From NCBI RefSeq assembly GCF_030323865.1, contig NZ_CP066362.1:2666001-2730000 (forward strand): DNA of 64,000 nucleotides, in the 5' to 3' direction. The position numbers and the translations under genes are program-made. Shown here piece after piece: positions 26,565 through 34,833 of this stretch (position 1 is its first letter; every line of letters starts with the position of its first letter). A model generated the notes under the pieces. The model ran no database searches, had not been told where the DNA came from, and saw only the letters and a list, made by a program, of their open reading frames with translations. The DNA is from Pseudarthrobacter defluvii (GTDB taxonomy: Bacteria > Actinomycetota > Actinomycetes > Actinomycetales > Micrococcaceae).

Positions 26565-28205
26565 TTACTTGGACAGGACGCCAAGGCGGGTCTTGAAGGA
26601 AGGATCAAGGGTCTTTTCGACGCCCTTGACATCTTTCCCCGCCACCAGCAGCTGCGAGCCCTGGAGAAGCGGCAGGGTGGAGAGGTCCTTGGCCACAGCC
26701 GTCTGCACATCGCCGATCAGCTTCTGGCGCTCGGTCTTGTCCGGGGTGGTGAGCTGCTTCTGCACCAGGTCCGTGACGGTCGGGTTCTCGTAGTGGTTCT
26801 TCAGGAAGTTACCGGGGATGAAGAACGGCGTGAGGTAGTTGTCAGCATCGGAGTAGTCCGGGAACCACCCCAGCTGGTACACCGGGTAGGCGTCAGCGGT
26901 GCGTGCCTTGGAGTAGGTCACCCACTCGGTGGACTGCAGGTCCACGGTGAACAGGCCTGACTTCTCCAGCTGCTCTTTCACCATGGCGTACTCGTCGCCG
27001 GAGGACTTGCCGTAGTGGTCCGGGTTGTACTGCAGCTTGATGTTGACCGGACCGGTGATGCCGGCGTCGGACAGGGTCTTCTTGGCCTTGTCCAGGCTCG
27101 GCTTGCCGCTGCCGTCGCCGTACATCTCCTTCATGGGCTGGGTTGCACCCGGCAGGCCGTCAGCGACCACCGAGTACGCGGGAACGTAGGTTCCCTTGTA
27201 GACCTGGTCGGAGATGGCCTGGCGGTCCACGATGTCAGCCATGGCCTGGCGGACCGCCAGCGCCTTGGCTGGGTTGGCTTCCGGCGTCTTGGCACCGAAA
27301 GGCATGGTGTCGAAGTTGAAGACGATGTACCGGAGCTCACCACCCGGGCCCTTGTAGACCTTGACCTTGGAGTCCTTGTCCAGGTCCGCGGCATCGGTTG
27401 CGGTCAGGCTGCGGCCGGCAACGTCGATGTTGCCACCCTGGACGTCCAGCTTCAGGTTGTTGGAGTCCGCGTAGTACTTGATGACGGCGCTGTCGTTTGC
27501 GGGCTTGCCCAGCAGTCCGTTGTAGTCCGGGTTGCTCTTGAGGCTGACAAGTTCGTTCTTCTTGTAGGAATCGATGGTGTAGGGGCCTGCGAAGGGCTTG
27601 CCGGCGACGATGTCTTCATCGCTCATCACTTTGTCGGCCGGGAAGACTTCCTCGTCCACGATCGGCCCGGTGTTGGTACCCAGGACACTGGGGAACACCT
27701 GGTCATTGCCGGCCTTGAGGGTGAACACCACTGTGGTGTCATCCTTGGCTTCAACCGACTTGAGGTTGGACAGCAGGGAGGCGGGACCGTTGGGATCGTC
27801 AATCTTCACCACGCGGTCGTAGGAGAATTTCACATCCGAGGCGGTCAGGGCGTGCCCATTGGCGAACTTCAGGTTGGGCTTGAGCTTCACCGTGAACTCC
27901 GTCGGCGAGGTAAAGGACGCGGACTCAGCGATGTCCGGACTGACCTCGGCTGAGCCGGGCTTGGAGTTCATCAGGAAGGGGTAGACCTGGTTCATCACCA
28001 GGAAGGACCCGGCGTCATAGGAGCCCGCGGGGTCGAGGGTGACGACCTTGTCGGTCGTTCCGAAGGTGATGGCACCGCCACCGGCGCTTCCGCCGCTCGA
28101 CGTTCCACCGCCGCCGCCCGATGGCCCGGTGCAGGCTGTCAGGGCCAGGGCGGAAATGCCTGCCAGCGCGATGGCGCGGTGCAGGCCGGTTGTGCTCTTG
28201 ATCAT
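26565..28205 (-). CDS. Peptide-type ABC transporter substrate-binding lipoprotein
   Basis: 546 residues from ATG 28205; an in-frame extension to 28298 is discarded because the signal sequence starts at MIKSTTGLHRAIALAG. The lipobox LTAC gives lipidated Cys25, followed by a Gly/Ser-rich linker. The SBP family 5 fold shows LDPAGSYDAGSFLVMNQVYP and the domain segment VKLKPNLKFANGHALTASDVKFSYDRV. It captures the ligand outside the cell for the permeases encoded next. Its gene is first in the operon. The ligand cannot be read from sequence. Confidence 0.95.
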   Translation of the reverse strand: MIKSTTGLHRAIALAGISALALTACTGPSGGGGGTSSGGSAGGGAITFGTTDKVVTLDPAGSYDAGSFLVMNQVYPFLMNSKPGSAEVSPDIAESASFTSPTEFTVKLKPNLKFANGHALTASDVKFSYDRVVKIDDPNGPASLLSNLKSVEAKDDTTVVFTLKAGNDQVFPSVLGTNTGPIVDEEVFPADKVMSDEDIVAGKPFAGPYTIDSYKKNELVSLKSNPDYNGLLGKPANDSAVIKYYADSNNLKLDVQGGNIDVAGRSLTATDAADLDKDSKVKVYKGPGGELRYIVFNFDTMPFGAKTPEANPAKALAVRQAMADIVDRQAISDQVYKGTYVPAYSVVADGLPGATQPMKEMYGDGSGKPSLDKAKKTLSDAGITGPVNIKLQYNPDHYGKSSGDEYAMVKEQLEKSGLFTVDLQSTEWVTYSKARTADAYPVYQLGWFPDYSDADNYLTPFFIPGNFLKNHYENPTVTDLVQKQLTTPDKTERQKLIGDVQTAVAKDLSTLPLLQGSQLLVAGKDVKGVEKTLDPSFKTRLGVLSK

Positions 28206-28427
28206 CTGTGAACTTTCTGTCCGATGAGTACGCGCGCGCCGGAGACACGGGCAATGTTGACCCCTGCCCCGGCGGGCAGTGCTGATCCCTAGATTCAATC
28301 AGAGAGTCAGCCCTCAAGACGGCCAATTCCGTGACTTGAAACACAAAATTTATCTCATTGGTACTGTTGCCCACTTGCCGGACAAAGTCTGCCCGCGCCG
28401 GGCCGCAAAAAGTTCCGGGGACGGCAA

Positions 28428-28459
28428 AGCCCCGCCCCGGGGCAGACCGGGACGGGGCT
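28428..28459 (-). terminator. Terminator downstream of mnmA
   Basis: Stem 28428-28440/28447-28459 with one mismatch (C28435-A28452) and a six-base loop, 16 bases past the mnmA stop. On the minus strand the arms are AGCCCCG...CGGGGCT, with TTTTGA before the stem rather than after. Confidence 0.6.
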
Positions 28460-28474
28460 ATCAAAAGGGGTGGG

Positions 28475-29608
28475 TTACAGGGCAGCCCGCTGGAGCGAAC
28501 GAGCGGCGTCGATGGTTGCCTGGCCCAGAACCCTGGAGCCCTGGTACAGGACCACGGTCTGGCCGGGAGCTACGCCCCGCAGCGGTGTCACCAACCGGAC
28601 CACCAACTGGCCTCCGGCCGCGCCGTCGGCGGCGGGTTCCATGTGCGCAGTGGCCGGAACCGGGTCCCCGTGGGCCCGCACCTGTGCGTAGCAGTCGAAC
28701 CCGGCACCCGTTTCCACTTCTGCGATGGGAAGCCCTGCCCAGGACACCTTGATGCCGCGGATCTCATCAATGGCGAGCAGCGCCTCTGGGCCCACCACCA
28801 CCTTGTTTTCCTTGGGCCGGATTTCCAGCACGAAGCGGGGCTTGCCGTCAGCAGCAGGAGTCCCCAGCTTCAGTCCGCGCCGCTGGCCGACGGTGAACGC
28901 ATTGGCACCGGGGTGCTCCCCCACCTTGGTTCCCGTCTCGTCCACGATGTCGCCGCTGGTCATGTCGATCTTTTCAGCAAGCCAGCCCGCGGTGTCGCCG
29001 TCGGGGATGAAGCAGATGTCATGGCTGTCCGGCTTGTTGGCCACCGAGAGCCCGCGCCGCTCCGCTTCGGCCCGCACCTCGGCCTTGGAGGGGGTGTCCG
29101 CCAGCGGGAACATGGAGTGCTTGAGCTGTTCGTGGGTGAGCACGCCAAGGACGTAGCTCTGGTCCTTGGCCCAGTCGGCAGCGCGGTGCAGTTCCCGGTT
29201 GCCGTCGGCGTCCTCGATGACCTTGGCGTAGTGCCCGGTGCAGACGGCGTCGAAGCCCAGGGCGATGGCCTTCTCCAGCAGGGCGGCGAACTTGATGCGT
29301 TCGTTGCAGCGCATGCAGGGATTGGGCGTCCTGCCGGCCGCGTATTCGTCGATGAAGTCCTGGACGACGTCTTCCTTGAAGCGCTCGGAAAAATCCCACA
29401 CGTAGTAGGGAATTCCGAGTACGTCGCAGGCACGCCACGCGTCGCGGGAGTCCTCGATGGTGCAGCATCCACGGCTGCCGGTGCGCAGGGTTCCGGGCAT
29501 GCGGGACAGGGCAAGGTGGACGCCGACGACGTCGTGCCCGGCCTCCACCGCGCGGGCGGCGGCAACAGCGGAGTCAACTCCACCGCTCATGGCTGCTAGT
29601 ACTCGCAT
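28475..29608 (-). CDS. mnmA: tRNA-specific 2-thiouridylase MnmA
   Basis: 377 residues. It adenylates and thiolates U34 of tRNA Lys, Glu and Gln. The PP-loop SGGVDS is at 8-13. The catalytic cysteines are in NPCMRCN (C98, C101) and HDICFIP (C199), matching the pair used for persulfide transfer. A C-terminal beta-barrel follows. The cysteine desulfurase gene lies upstream in the same direction at a 130-base distance and is the obvious sulfur donor. No TusA-E relay is visible, so direct transfer is likely, as in other Gram-positive bacteria. Confidence 0.97.
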   Translation of the reverse strand: MRVLAAMSGGVDSAVAAARAVEAGHDVVGVHLALSRMPGTLRTGSRGCCTIEDSRDAWRACDVLGIPYYVWDFSERFKEDVVQDFIDEYAAGRTPNPCMRCNERIKFAALLEKAIALGFDAVCTGHYAKVIEDADGNRELHRAADWAKDQSYVLGVLTHEQLKHSMFPLADTPSKAEVRAEAERRGLSVANKPDSHDICFIPDGDTAGWLAEKIDMTSGDIVDETGTKVGEHPGANAFTVGQRRGLKLGTPAADGKPRFVLEIRPKENKVVVGPEALLAIDEIRGIKVSWAGLPIAEVETGAGFDCYAQVRAHGDPVPATAHMEPAADGAAGGQLVVRLVTPLRGVAPGQTVVLYQGSRVLGQATIDAARSLQRAAL

Positions 29609-29738
29609 GCTGGCTTTCTGTTGGGGGATGCTTGCTTCCCGGGGCCGCCATGGACTGGACGCAGCGGCGGCGGAAACGATCTTCGACTATCCATTCTACG
29701 GCGGCAGGCAAATCGGCCGGAAAAGGTGAGGGTGAGGG

Positions 29739-30968
29739 TCACGCCCCGCCCGGCACCTGCCGTGCCACGGTCCCTGCGGTCTGGATCGAGGACTCATGCC
29801 CGGCCATGCCCGCCTGGCGAGCCCGGGCATAAGCCTCAGGCAGCGCCGCAAGCAGGGCGTCGACGTCGGCTTCCGTGGAAGCGTGCCCCAGGCTGAACCG
29901 CTGGGCTCCACGCGCCGTTTCCTCGTCCAGGCCCATGGCCAGGAGCACGTGGGAGGGCCGGGGCACGCCGGCCGTGCACGCCGAACCAGTGGACGATTCG
30001 ATCCCCGCGAGGTCAAGGAGGAACAGCAGCGAGTCCCCTTCACAGCCGGGGAAGGTGAAATGGGCGCTTCCCGGAAGCCGGCCGGCGCCGGGTGCACCTC
30101 GGAGGACCGCCTCCGGCACCCGTTCGCGGACGCCGTCGATCAGCCTGTCCCGCAGCGCGGCGATCCGTGCCGACTCCGTGGGAAGCGCTGCAGTGACAGC
30201 TTCCGCGGCTGCAGCGAAGGCGGCAATGGAAGGGGTGTCCAGGGTGCCGGAGCGTACATCGCGCTCCTGCCCGCCGCCATGCTGCACGGGCGTCAATTTC
30301 ACCGCCCGTCCCAGCAGGAGTGCCCCCACCCCCACGGGACCCCCGATTTTGTGCCCCGAGATGGACATGGCGTCCAGGCCGGAATCCTTGAAGTGCACCG
30401 GCACCGAGCCGAACGCCTGGACTGCATCGGAATGCACCGGGACGCCCGCACCATGGGCCAGTTCAACGATGCGCCGGATCGGCTGGATGGTGCCCACCTC
30501 ATTATTGGCCCACATGACGGTCACCAGCGCCACGGTACCTGGATCGCGCGCAAGTTCAGTTGCGAGCACGTTGAGGTCCAGCACTCCTTCGCCGTCCACC
30601 GGCAGCCAGGTCACCTCGGCACCTTCGTGGCGCTCAAGCCATTCCACGGTGTCAAGGACCGCGTGGTGTTCGACGGCGGAACAAAGGATGCGACGCCGTC
30701 GGGGGTCTTCTGCCACTCGGGACCAGTACATGCCCTTCACCGCGAGGTTGTCCGACTCGGTGCCTCCCGAGGTGAAGATCACCTCCGAGGGGTGCGCTCC
30801 CGCCGCTGCGGCGATGGCCTCCCGCGCATCCTCCACGGCACGGCGGGCACGCCGTCCGGACCCATGCAGAGATGAGGGGTTGCCGGTCCGCGCGAGTTCC
30901 CGGGTCAAGACGGCGAGCGCGGCGCCGGAAAGCGGCGTGGTGGCGGCATGATCGAGGTAGGCGGGCAT
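29739..30968 (-). CDS. Cysteine desulfurase (IscS/NifS class)
   Basis: 409 residues of the class V aminotransferase fold. PLP-binding Lys207 is in SGHKIGG, the His/Asp cofactor contacts are in AVEHHAVLDT and HSDAVQAFG, and the persulfide Cys331 is in the mobile loop GSACTAG. It releases sulfur from cysteine as a persulfide, most likely for MnmA, its immediate neighbour, and perhaps for Fe-S clusters or thiamine. TAGAAT ends six bases before ATG 30968. No scaffold genes (iscU, iscA, suf) accompany it. The C-terminus is Ala/Gly-rich and ends before the mnmA gap. Confidence 0.93.
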   Translation of the reverse strand: MPAYLDHAATTPLSGAALAVLTRELARTGNPSSLHGSGRRARRAVEDAREAIAAAAGAHPSEVIFTSGGTESDNLAVKGMYWSRVAEDPRRRRILCSAVEHHAVLDTVEWLERHEGAEVTWLPVDGEGVLDLNVLATELARDPGTVALVTVMWANNEVGTIQPIRRIVELAHGAGVPVHSDAVQAFGSVPVHFKDSGLDAMSISGHKIGGPVGVGALLLGRAVKLTPVQHGGGQERDVRSGTLDTPSIAAFAAAAEAVTAALPTESARIAALRDRLIDGVRERVPEAVLRGAPGAGRLPGSAHFTFPGCEGDSLLFLLDLAGIESSTGSACTAGVPRPSHVLLAMGLDEETARGAQRFSLGHASTEADVDALLAALPEAYARARQAGMAGHESSIQTAGTVARQVPGGA

Positions 30969-30974
30969 CCTTCA

Positions 30975-30980
30975 ATTCTA
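30975..30980 (-). promoter_or_regulatory. Candidate leaderless -10 (TAGAAT)
   Basis: Strong -10-like hexamer ending six bases before the ATG of the cysteine desulfurase gene. AAGG at the start is too close for a regular ribosome site. Confidence 0.5.
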
Positions 30981-31012
30981 TCGTGCCGCGCCTCAGCTCC
31001 CGCCGGGCACCG

Positions 31013-31678
31013 TCAGCCGGCGCCCTTGATCCGGGCGCAGCAATGACCCGGTCCGGAGGCCTCGGCAACACGGTCCTCGGGGCCGCCGCAGCCAACCGCC
31101 GCCCCACGCAGGAAGGCGCCGTTCATGTCGCACACCACTGTTGCGTGGGCCCTCGAAAGTCTATGGAAGGGGCAGTTGGGCAGCAGGTAGCCGCCGTCAC
31201 CATCAGGCTGCGGCTGGTAGCCCGCCTCCGACAGGAAATCCTCCAGACCGCCGGCCGCTGCTGCGAGCTCCCGGCCCTTCCGGAACGCAACGGCGCGCAG
31301 CGATTCCCCCACCGGCCCGCCTTCGGCCTGCGAAGACTCGATGGCAGCGGCCATCAGCTCCCCGGCGAGGTCATAGTTCCGGTCCGGTACGGAGGCTGCC
31401 ACTTCGCCGCCCACCGGCCGGTACATCTTGGCCGGGCGTCCCGAGCCTGGCCCCGTCCTGCCCGCTGGCTTGTGGAACTCCACGGCCAGCAGTCCATCCT
31501 GGACCAGCCTGTCCAGGTGGAAGGAAACGGTGCTCCGCGCCATACCTGCGGCCTCGGCCACCTCATCGCGCCCCATCGGCCGGGGCGACGCCGTAACCAG
31601 CTCGAATAGTTGCAGCCTTTTATCATCCGTGAGTGAGGCGACGGCCGCGATCCTGTCCGCCCAGGGAAGTCGGTACAT
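31013..31678 (-). CDS. HTH transcriptional regulator with C-terminal Cys/His cluster
   Basis: 221 residues. The winged HTH (about 14-90) has VAEAAGMARSTVSFHLDRLVQDG and a basic wing GPGSGRPAKMY. The C-terminal domain carries C169, H172, C183, C197, H212, C213 and C214 (NCPFH, VVCDMN, HCCARI). This pattern is found in ArsR/SufR-like actinobacterial regulators, and in SufR the cysteines hold an Fe-S cluster. It could therefore sense Fe-S status, redox or a metal; the ligand is inference. GGAGG precedes ATG 31678. It is divergent from the DoxX gene over an 88-base AT-rich spacer with two dyads, which it probably controls. Confidence 0.82.
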   Translation of the reverse strand: MYRLPWADRIAAVASLTDDKRLQLFELVTASPRPMGRDEVAEAAGMARSTVSFHLDRLVQDGLLAVEFHKPAGRTGPGSGRPAKMYRPVGGEVAASVPDRNYDLAGELMAAAIESSQAEGGPVGESLRAVAFRKGRELAAAAGGLEDFLSEAGYQPQPDGDGGYLLPNCPFHRLSRAHATVVCDMNGAFLRGAAVGCGGPEDRVAEASGPGHCCARIKGAG

Positions 31679-31703
31679 GGGGCCTCCAAATCCAAATTCA
31701 AGA

Positions 31704-31756
31704 TCTATTGATTATAGAACGCCAGCTTTCTAAAATTACGATACCTACTTTTAGAA
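31704..31756. promoter_or_regulatory. Two inverted repeats, candidate operator
   Basis: Dyad 1: TCTAT-TGATT-ATAGA at 31704-31718. Dyad 2: TTCTAAAA at 31728-31735 and TTTTAGAA at 31749-31756 with a 13-base spacer, the right arm touching the ribosome site of the DoxX gene. The spacer is strikingly AT-rich against the surrounding DNA. Confidence 0.6.
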
Positions 31757-31766
31757 GGAGTACACC

Positions 31767-32189
31767 ATGAAACCAGCATCGGCAGTGCGCACCCGGCATG
31801 CATTCACCACCGTGCCGGCGGCCCGGCAGGCCTTCCTGCTGCTGCGCACTGTCTTCACCGTTGCACCCATCCTCTTCGGCCTGGACAAGTTCACGAACGT
31901 CCTTGCCCAGTGGACTGTCTATCTAGCGCCCCAGGCCACCGCGGTGGTGCCACTGCCACCCCAGACCTTCATGTATGTCGTTGGGTTGGTGGAGATCATC
32001 GCCGGCGTGGTTGTGGCGGTGCGTCCAAAATACGGCTCGTTGCTGGTGGCCGCCTGGTTGGCCGGGATCATCATCAACCTGCTGCTGCTGGGAAGCTTCT
32101 ACGATGTGGCCCTGCGGGACTTCGGGCTCCTGGTAGGCGCCCTGGCCCTCAATCGGTTGTCAGTGGGGGTCGGGCGGGCCGCCGAGTAG
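31767..32189 (+). CDS. DoxX-like small membrane protein
   Basis: 140 residues with four membrane helices (about 22-36, 68-86, 90-108, 112-128). The helix 1 motif LRTVFTVAPILFGLDKF matches the DoxX/SURF4 fold. DoxX-type proteins occur in quinone-linked or redox-stress membrane complexes (for example with SodA and SseA in mycobacteria). AGAAGGAG precedes ATG 31767. The divergent Cys-cluster regulator and the dyads in the shared spacer suggest redox or Fe-S-responsive control. No partner enzyme is adjacent. Confidence 0.8.
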   Translation: MKPASAVRTRHAFTTVPAARQAFLLLRTVFTVAPILFGLDKFTNVLAQWTVYLAPQATAVVPLPPQTFMYVVGLVEIIAGVVVAVRPKYGSLLVAAWLAGIIINLLLLGSFYDVALRDFGLLVGALALNRLSVGVGRAAE

Positions 32190-32198
32190 CCCGGTTCT

Positions 32199-32214
32199 GC
32201 CCGCGGAAGCGGGC
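32199..32214 (+). terminator. Short hairpin after the DoxX gene
   Basis: GCCCGC-GGAA-GCGGGC, six-base stem with GTTCTGTG after it, ten bases past the stop. Weak by stem length. Confidence 0.35.
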
Positions 32215-32300
32215 GTTCTGTGCAAAGAATCCGCCGGCAGCTGTGCCCTCCAGCCGCCGGCGGCCTTGCGCCAACTGGCCGGCCTTGCCAACGGGCCAGG

Positions 32301-32996
32301 TCAAGCACCGGGAGGAAGCAGCGGCAGGTAGCGGCGGACGTCGTTGCGCGCTGACGCCAACGCCGCCGCGTCCGGGCAGGACACCGATATATAGGCCGAC
32401 GAATCCGCCGTACCAAAAACCCTCGCCATCACCGCAGTGGACCGTCCGCCCGGGGCCGCCTGCTCCAGCGCCAGCACTTCCACGTTTTTGCCCGGGGCAT
32501 CCGGGGTGCCGCCCCACTGCAATGTCTCCGTTTTCAGGTACGAAGGCTGGATGGTGCCGTCCAGGTACTGGAAGAGAGCAACAGTGGAATCCCGGTCCCC
32601 GCCCCGCGCCAGCGGAGCCTGGCCTGTACTGACACGGGCCGCCACAACGCAGCCGTCCGTCTTTGCATATTGGCTGGCACCGGCCACGTTTTCCTTTTCG
32701 AGCTTCCAGCCCGGCGCGCCTTTCAGCTCATCAGAGATGCCCACCGGCACTCCCGGCGCCAGGGTCCCGCCGGCAGCGAAGGGCAGGTCCCGCGCCGCAA
32801 CTGCGGCGGCGTCGTATCCCGGGGTGATGGTGGGAGTGGCCGGCACCGGAGTATTCGAAGTTGCAGCCGGTGCGGAAGGATCCGGAACCCCAACGCTGCA
32901 GCCGCCCAAGAGCACAGCGCCCAGGCATGCGAAGGCGAGCGGCACTCCCCTGTGCCGTGCCCTGCCGGGCCGCCCAGCCGTCGTCGGCATTTCCAT
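32301..32996 (-). CDS. Putative lipoprotein
   Basis: 231 residues. A twin-Arg-like basic head and a hydrophobic core end in the lipobox LLGGC (Cys33), followed by a Pro/Thr/Ala-rich linker to about residue 60. The folded part has two cysteines, in DGCVVAARV and SVSCPDAAAL, possibly forming a disulfide. No domain is recognised. AGGGG lies five bases before ATG 32996; GTG 33002 and ATG 32990 are alternatives. It is convergent with the DoxX gene. Likely anchored to the outer face of the membrane. Confidence 0.75.
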   Translation of the reverse strand: MEMPTTAGRPGRARHRGVPLAFACLGAVLLGGCSVGVPDPSAPAATSNTPVPATPTITPGYDAAAVAARDLPFAAGGTLAPGVPVGISDELKGAPGWKLEKENVAGASQYAKTDGCVVAARVSTGQAPLARGGDRDSTVALFQYLDGTIQPSYLKTETLQWGGTPDAPGKNVEVLALEQAAPGGRSTAVMARVFGTADSSAYISVSCPDAAALASARNDVRRYLPLLPPGA

Positions 32997-33198
32997 TTCC
33001 ACCCCTGTTAGTTTCCTTCCGGCCGCGGGTCCCCGTTCAGCCGCGCAGGCACGAGTCTAGACTCCGGTCCCCCGGGAACCCGCAAGCACCCGGCGTTCGT
33101 TGTCACGGCATGGCCGCCACAAGTGCTGGCTAGACTGGGCGGGCACGGGTTTCCCCGACGGAAAACAGGAAGCCGCGCATGATGAAAAGGAAGAATGC

Positions 33199-34140
33199 TT
33201 GACCGAGAGCAGCAGCTCCCACTACCAGGTCCTTCGCGTGGCCGTCACCGCCACCGACAAGGAAATCAAGGTGGCTTACCGCCGAGCCGCCAGGATTGCG
33301 CATCCGGACCACGGCGGTGATGCCGCAACCTTCCGGCGCGTGACTGCTGCCTACGAAACCCTGATCGATCCGCAGCGGCGAAAAGCATACGACCGGTCCT
33401 ATGGCGCCGGTTCAGTCCGCGGCGCTGCGCCCGACGACGGCGCCCACTTTGATGCCCCGGCCGCCGGAAGCAGAGCGTCGGCCACCGTCCGGAGGCCAGG
33501 CAACAGCAGGAACACCGCCGGCGACCCGCCGATCTACGTTCCGCCGTACGAAGGAAACGACGTTGCCCTCATCCCCCTGGCCCAAGCCCGCCAGCAGGTT
33601 CACGGGGTGCCGCGGAAACGCGGCATCTTTGGCGCTGAGGCCCGCATCCAGCGCGAGATGCGCACCGTGCAGCTGCTGACCCGGCAGGTGCTGCCTGCCA
33701 TTCCCGCCGCCCGGCTCATCAATGGACTCCAATCCCCGGCGGACAACAGCCACATCGACCATGCGGTCCTTTCCGGCTACCGGCTGGCCCTGGTCAACTC
33801 CATGCTCCTGCCCAGGGGTGCCTACGCCTGGGACGGCAGGACGCTCAACCATGGCGGCCGCTCTGTGGCACCTCCGCAGCTGGCCCGGGTGGTGTGGGCC
33901 ATGCAGGAAATCTTCCCGGAGCTCAACGTCACAGGATGGACCGTGGTGCACGGCCCGGACGGAAACCTCCATGAACCCGTGATTGACCACCACCGGCGGC
34001 CCGCCGGAGCCCTGGAGACCGTCCAGATCTTGAACGCGGCGGGCACGGTGCGGGGCCTGAAGGATTTCCTTGCCTCCGGTCCCGCACCCAACACAGTGAA
34101 CGTCCCGGTCCTGGCCAGGCTGCTGCGCGGCATGCACTGA
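33199..34140 (+). CDS. J-domain protein with NERD-like C-terminal domain
   Basis: 313 residues from TTG 33199, which has AAGGAAG upstream; the upstream frame is not supported. Residues 8-68 are a J domain with the HPD motif (35-37) and IDPQRRKAYDRSY, able to stimulate an Hsp70. A disordered linker (about 70-120) leads to a second domain: HIDHAVLSGYRLALVNSMLLPRG ... TLNHGGR resembles nuclease-related NERD domains (DHxxx...VDxK), but the lysine is replaced (VNSM). No G/F region or zinc fingers, so it is not a classic DnaJ. The client or DNA-related role is unknown. Confidence 0.75.
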   Translation: MTESSSSHYQVLRVAVTATDKEIKVAYRRAARIAHPDHGGDAATFRRVTAAYETLIDPQRRKAYDRSYGAGSVRGAAPDDGAHFDAPAAGSRASATVRRPGNSRNTAGDPPIYVPPYEGNDVALIPLAQARQQVHGVPRKRGIFGAEARIQREMRTVQLLTRQVLPAIPAARLINGLQSPADNSHIDHAVLSGYRLALVNSMLLPRGAYAWDGRTLNHGGRSVAPPQLARVVWAMQEIFPELNVTGWTVVHGPDGNLHEPVIDHHRRPAGALETVQILNAAGTVRGLKDFLASGPAPNTVNVPVLARLLRGMH

Positions 34141-34150
34141 CGGCGGTGGC

Positions 34151-34156
34151 TAGGAT
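34151..34156 (+). promoter_or_regulatory. Candidate leaderless -10 (TAGGAT)
   Basis: Hexamer ending six bases before GTG 34163 of trmL. GGGGAG fills the gap, so a normal ribosome site on a longer transcript is also possible. Confidence 0.35.
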
Positions 34157-34162
34157 GGGGAG

Positions 34163-34630
34163 GTGTTCCGCATCCTTTTCCATGAACCAGAGATTCCCGG
34201 CAATACCGGCAACGCCATCCGCCTCGCCGCCATCACGGGCGCCGAACTGCACCTTGTGGAACCCCTTGGCTTCGACTTTTCCGACGCCAAGCTGCGCCGG
34301 GCCGGGCTGGACTACCATGACCTCGCCGTGGTTACCGTGCACAAGACCATCGAGGACGCCTGGCAGCACCTCCAGCCCGAGCGCGTCTACGCGTTCACCT
34401 CTGACGGCACCACCAGCTACACGGACATCGACTACGCCCCGGGCGACGTCCTGATGTTTGGCCGCGAATCCGTCGGGCTGCCGGCCGAACTGAAGAACGA
34501 TGCCCACGTGACCGCCACGGTGCGGCTGCCCATGTTGCCGGCCCTTCGTTCCCTCAACCTTGCCAATGCCGCCTCCATCGCTGTCTATGAAGCCTGGCGC
34601 CAGCAGGGCTTTGCGGGGGCAAGGCTTTAG
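34163..34630 (+). CDS. trmL: tRNA (cytidine/uridine 34-2'-O)-methyltransferase TrmL
   Basis: 155 residues, the minimal SpoU (SPOUT) fold that methylates the wobble ribose of tRNA Leu. Motif 1 is HEPEIPGNTGNAIRLAA, motif 2 LMFGRESVGLP, motif 3 LPALRSLNLANAASIAVYEAW. These form the trefoil-knot S-adenosylmethionine site. The N-terminal extension of larger SpoU enzymes is absent, as expected for TrmL. GTG 34163 has GGGGAG directly upstream. It stands apart from the J-domain and sigK genes by small gaps. Confidence 0.93.
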   Translation: MFRILFHEPEIPGNTGNAIRLAAITGAELHLVEPLGFDFSDAKLRRAGLDYHDLAVVTVHKTIEDAWQHLQPERVYAFTSDGTTSYTDIDYAPGDVLMFGRESVGLPAELKNDAHVTATVRLPMLPALRSLNLANAASIAVYEAWRQQGFAGARL

Positions 34631-34669
34631 GATCCCGCTCCGGATCACGGAAAATCTTTACCCGTCGTC

Positions 34670-34696
34670 CCATCCGCGCCCGGCCCTGCTCCGAAC
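34670..34696 (+). promoter_or_regulatory. SigK-like ECF promoter (CCATCC-N15-CCGAAC)
   Basis: CCATCC at 34670-34675 and CCGAAC at 34691-34696 are separated by 15 bases. This resembles the CCATCC/CCGAAT elements reported for SigK regulons in mycobacteria, as I remember them. It lies about 138 bases before the sigK ATG, which fits autoregulation. Confidence 0.4.
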
Positions 34697-34833
34697 AGCT
34701 CCTGTAGGCATTCAAGCGGACCGGGACCAAGGAGCGGCAGGTGACACTACTGGAGGCAGGATCCAGGCCGGACAGCCGCAGCCGGCACGGCACTGCTGAG
34801 GATTCCCCGCCCGGAGACTTATGCTTGGACGTA

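Noticed and set aside
28206..28427. Riboswitch in the leader of the ABC binding-protein gene
   Set aside because: No conserved fold (for example no cobalamin or thiamine box) could be recognised; only AT-rich promoter-like DNA is seen.
34741..34833. GTG 34741 as the sigK start
   Set aside because: Has a good ribosome-like AAGGAG, but the stretch contains rare CTA/TTA codons, has lower GC at third positions, and would make SigK about 30 residues longer than usual.
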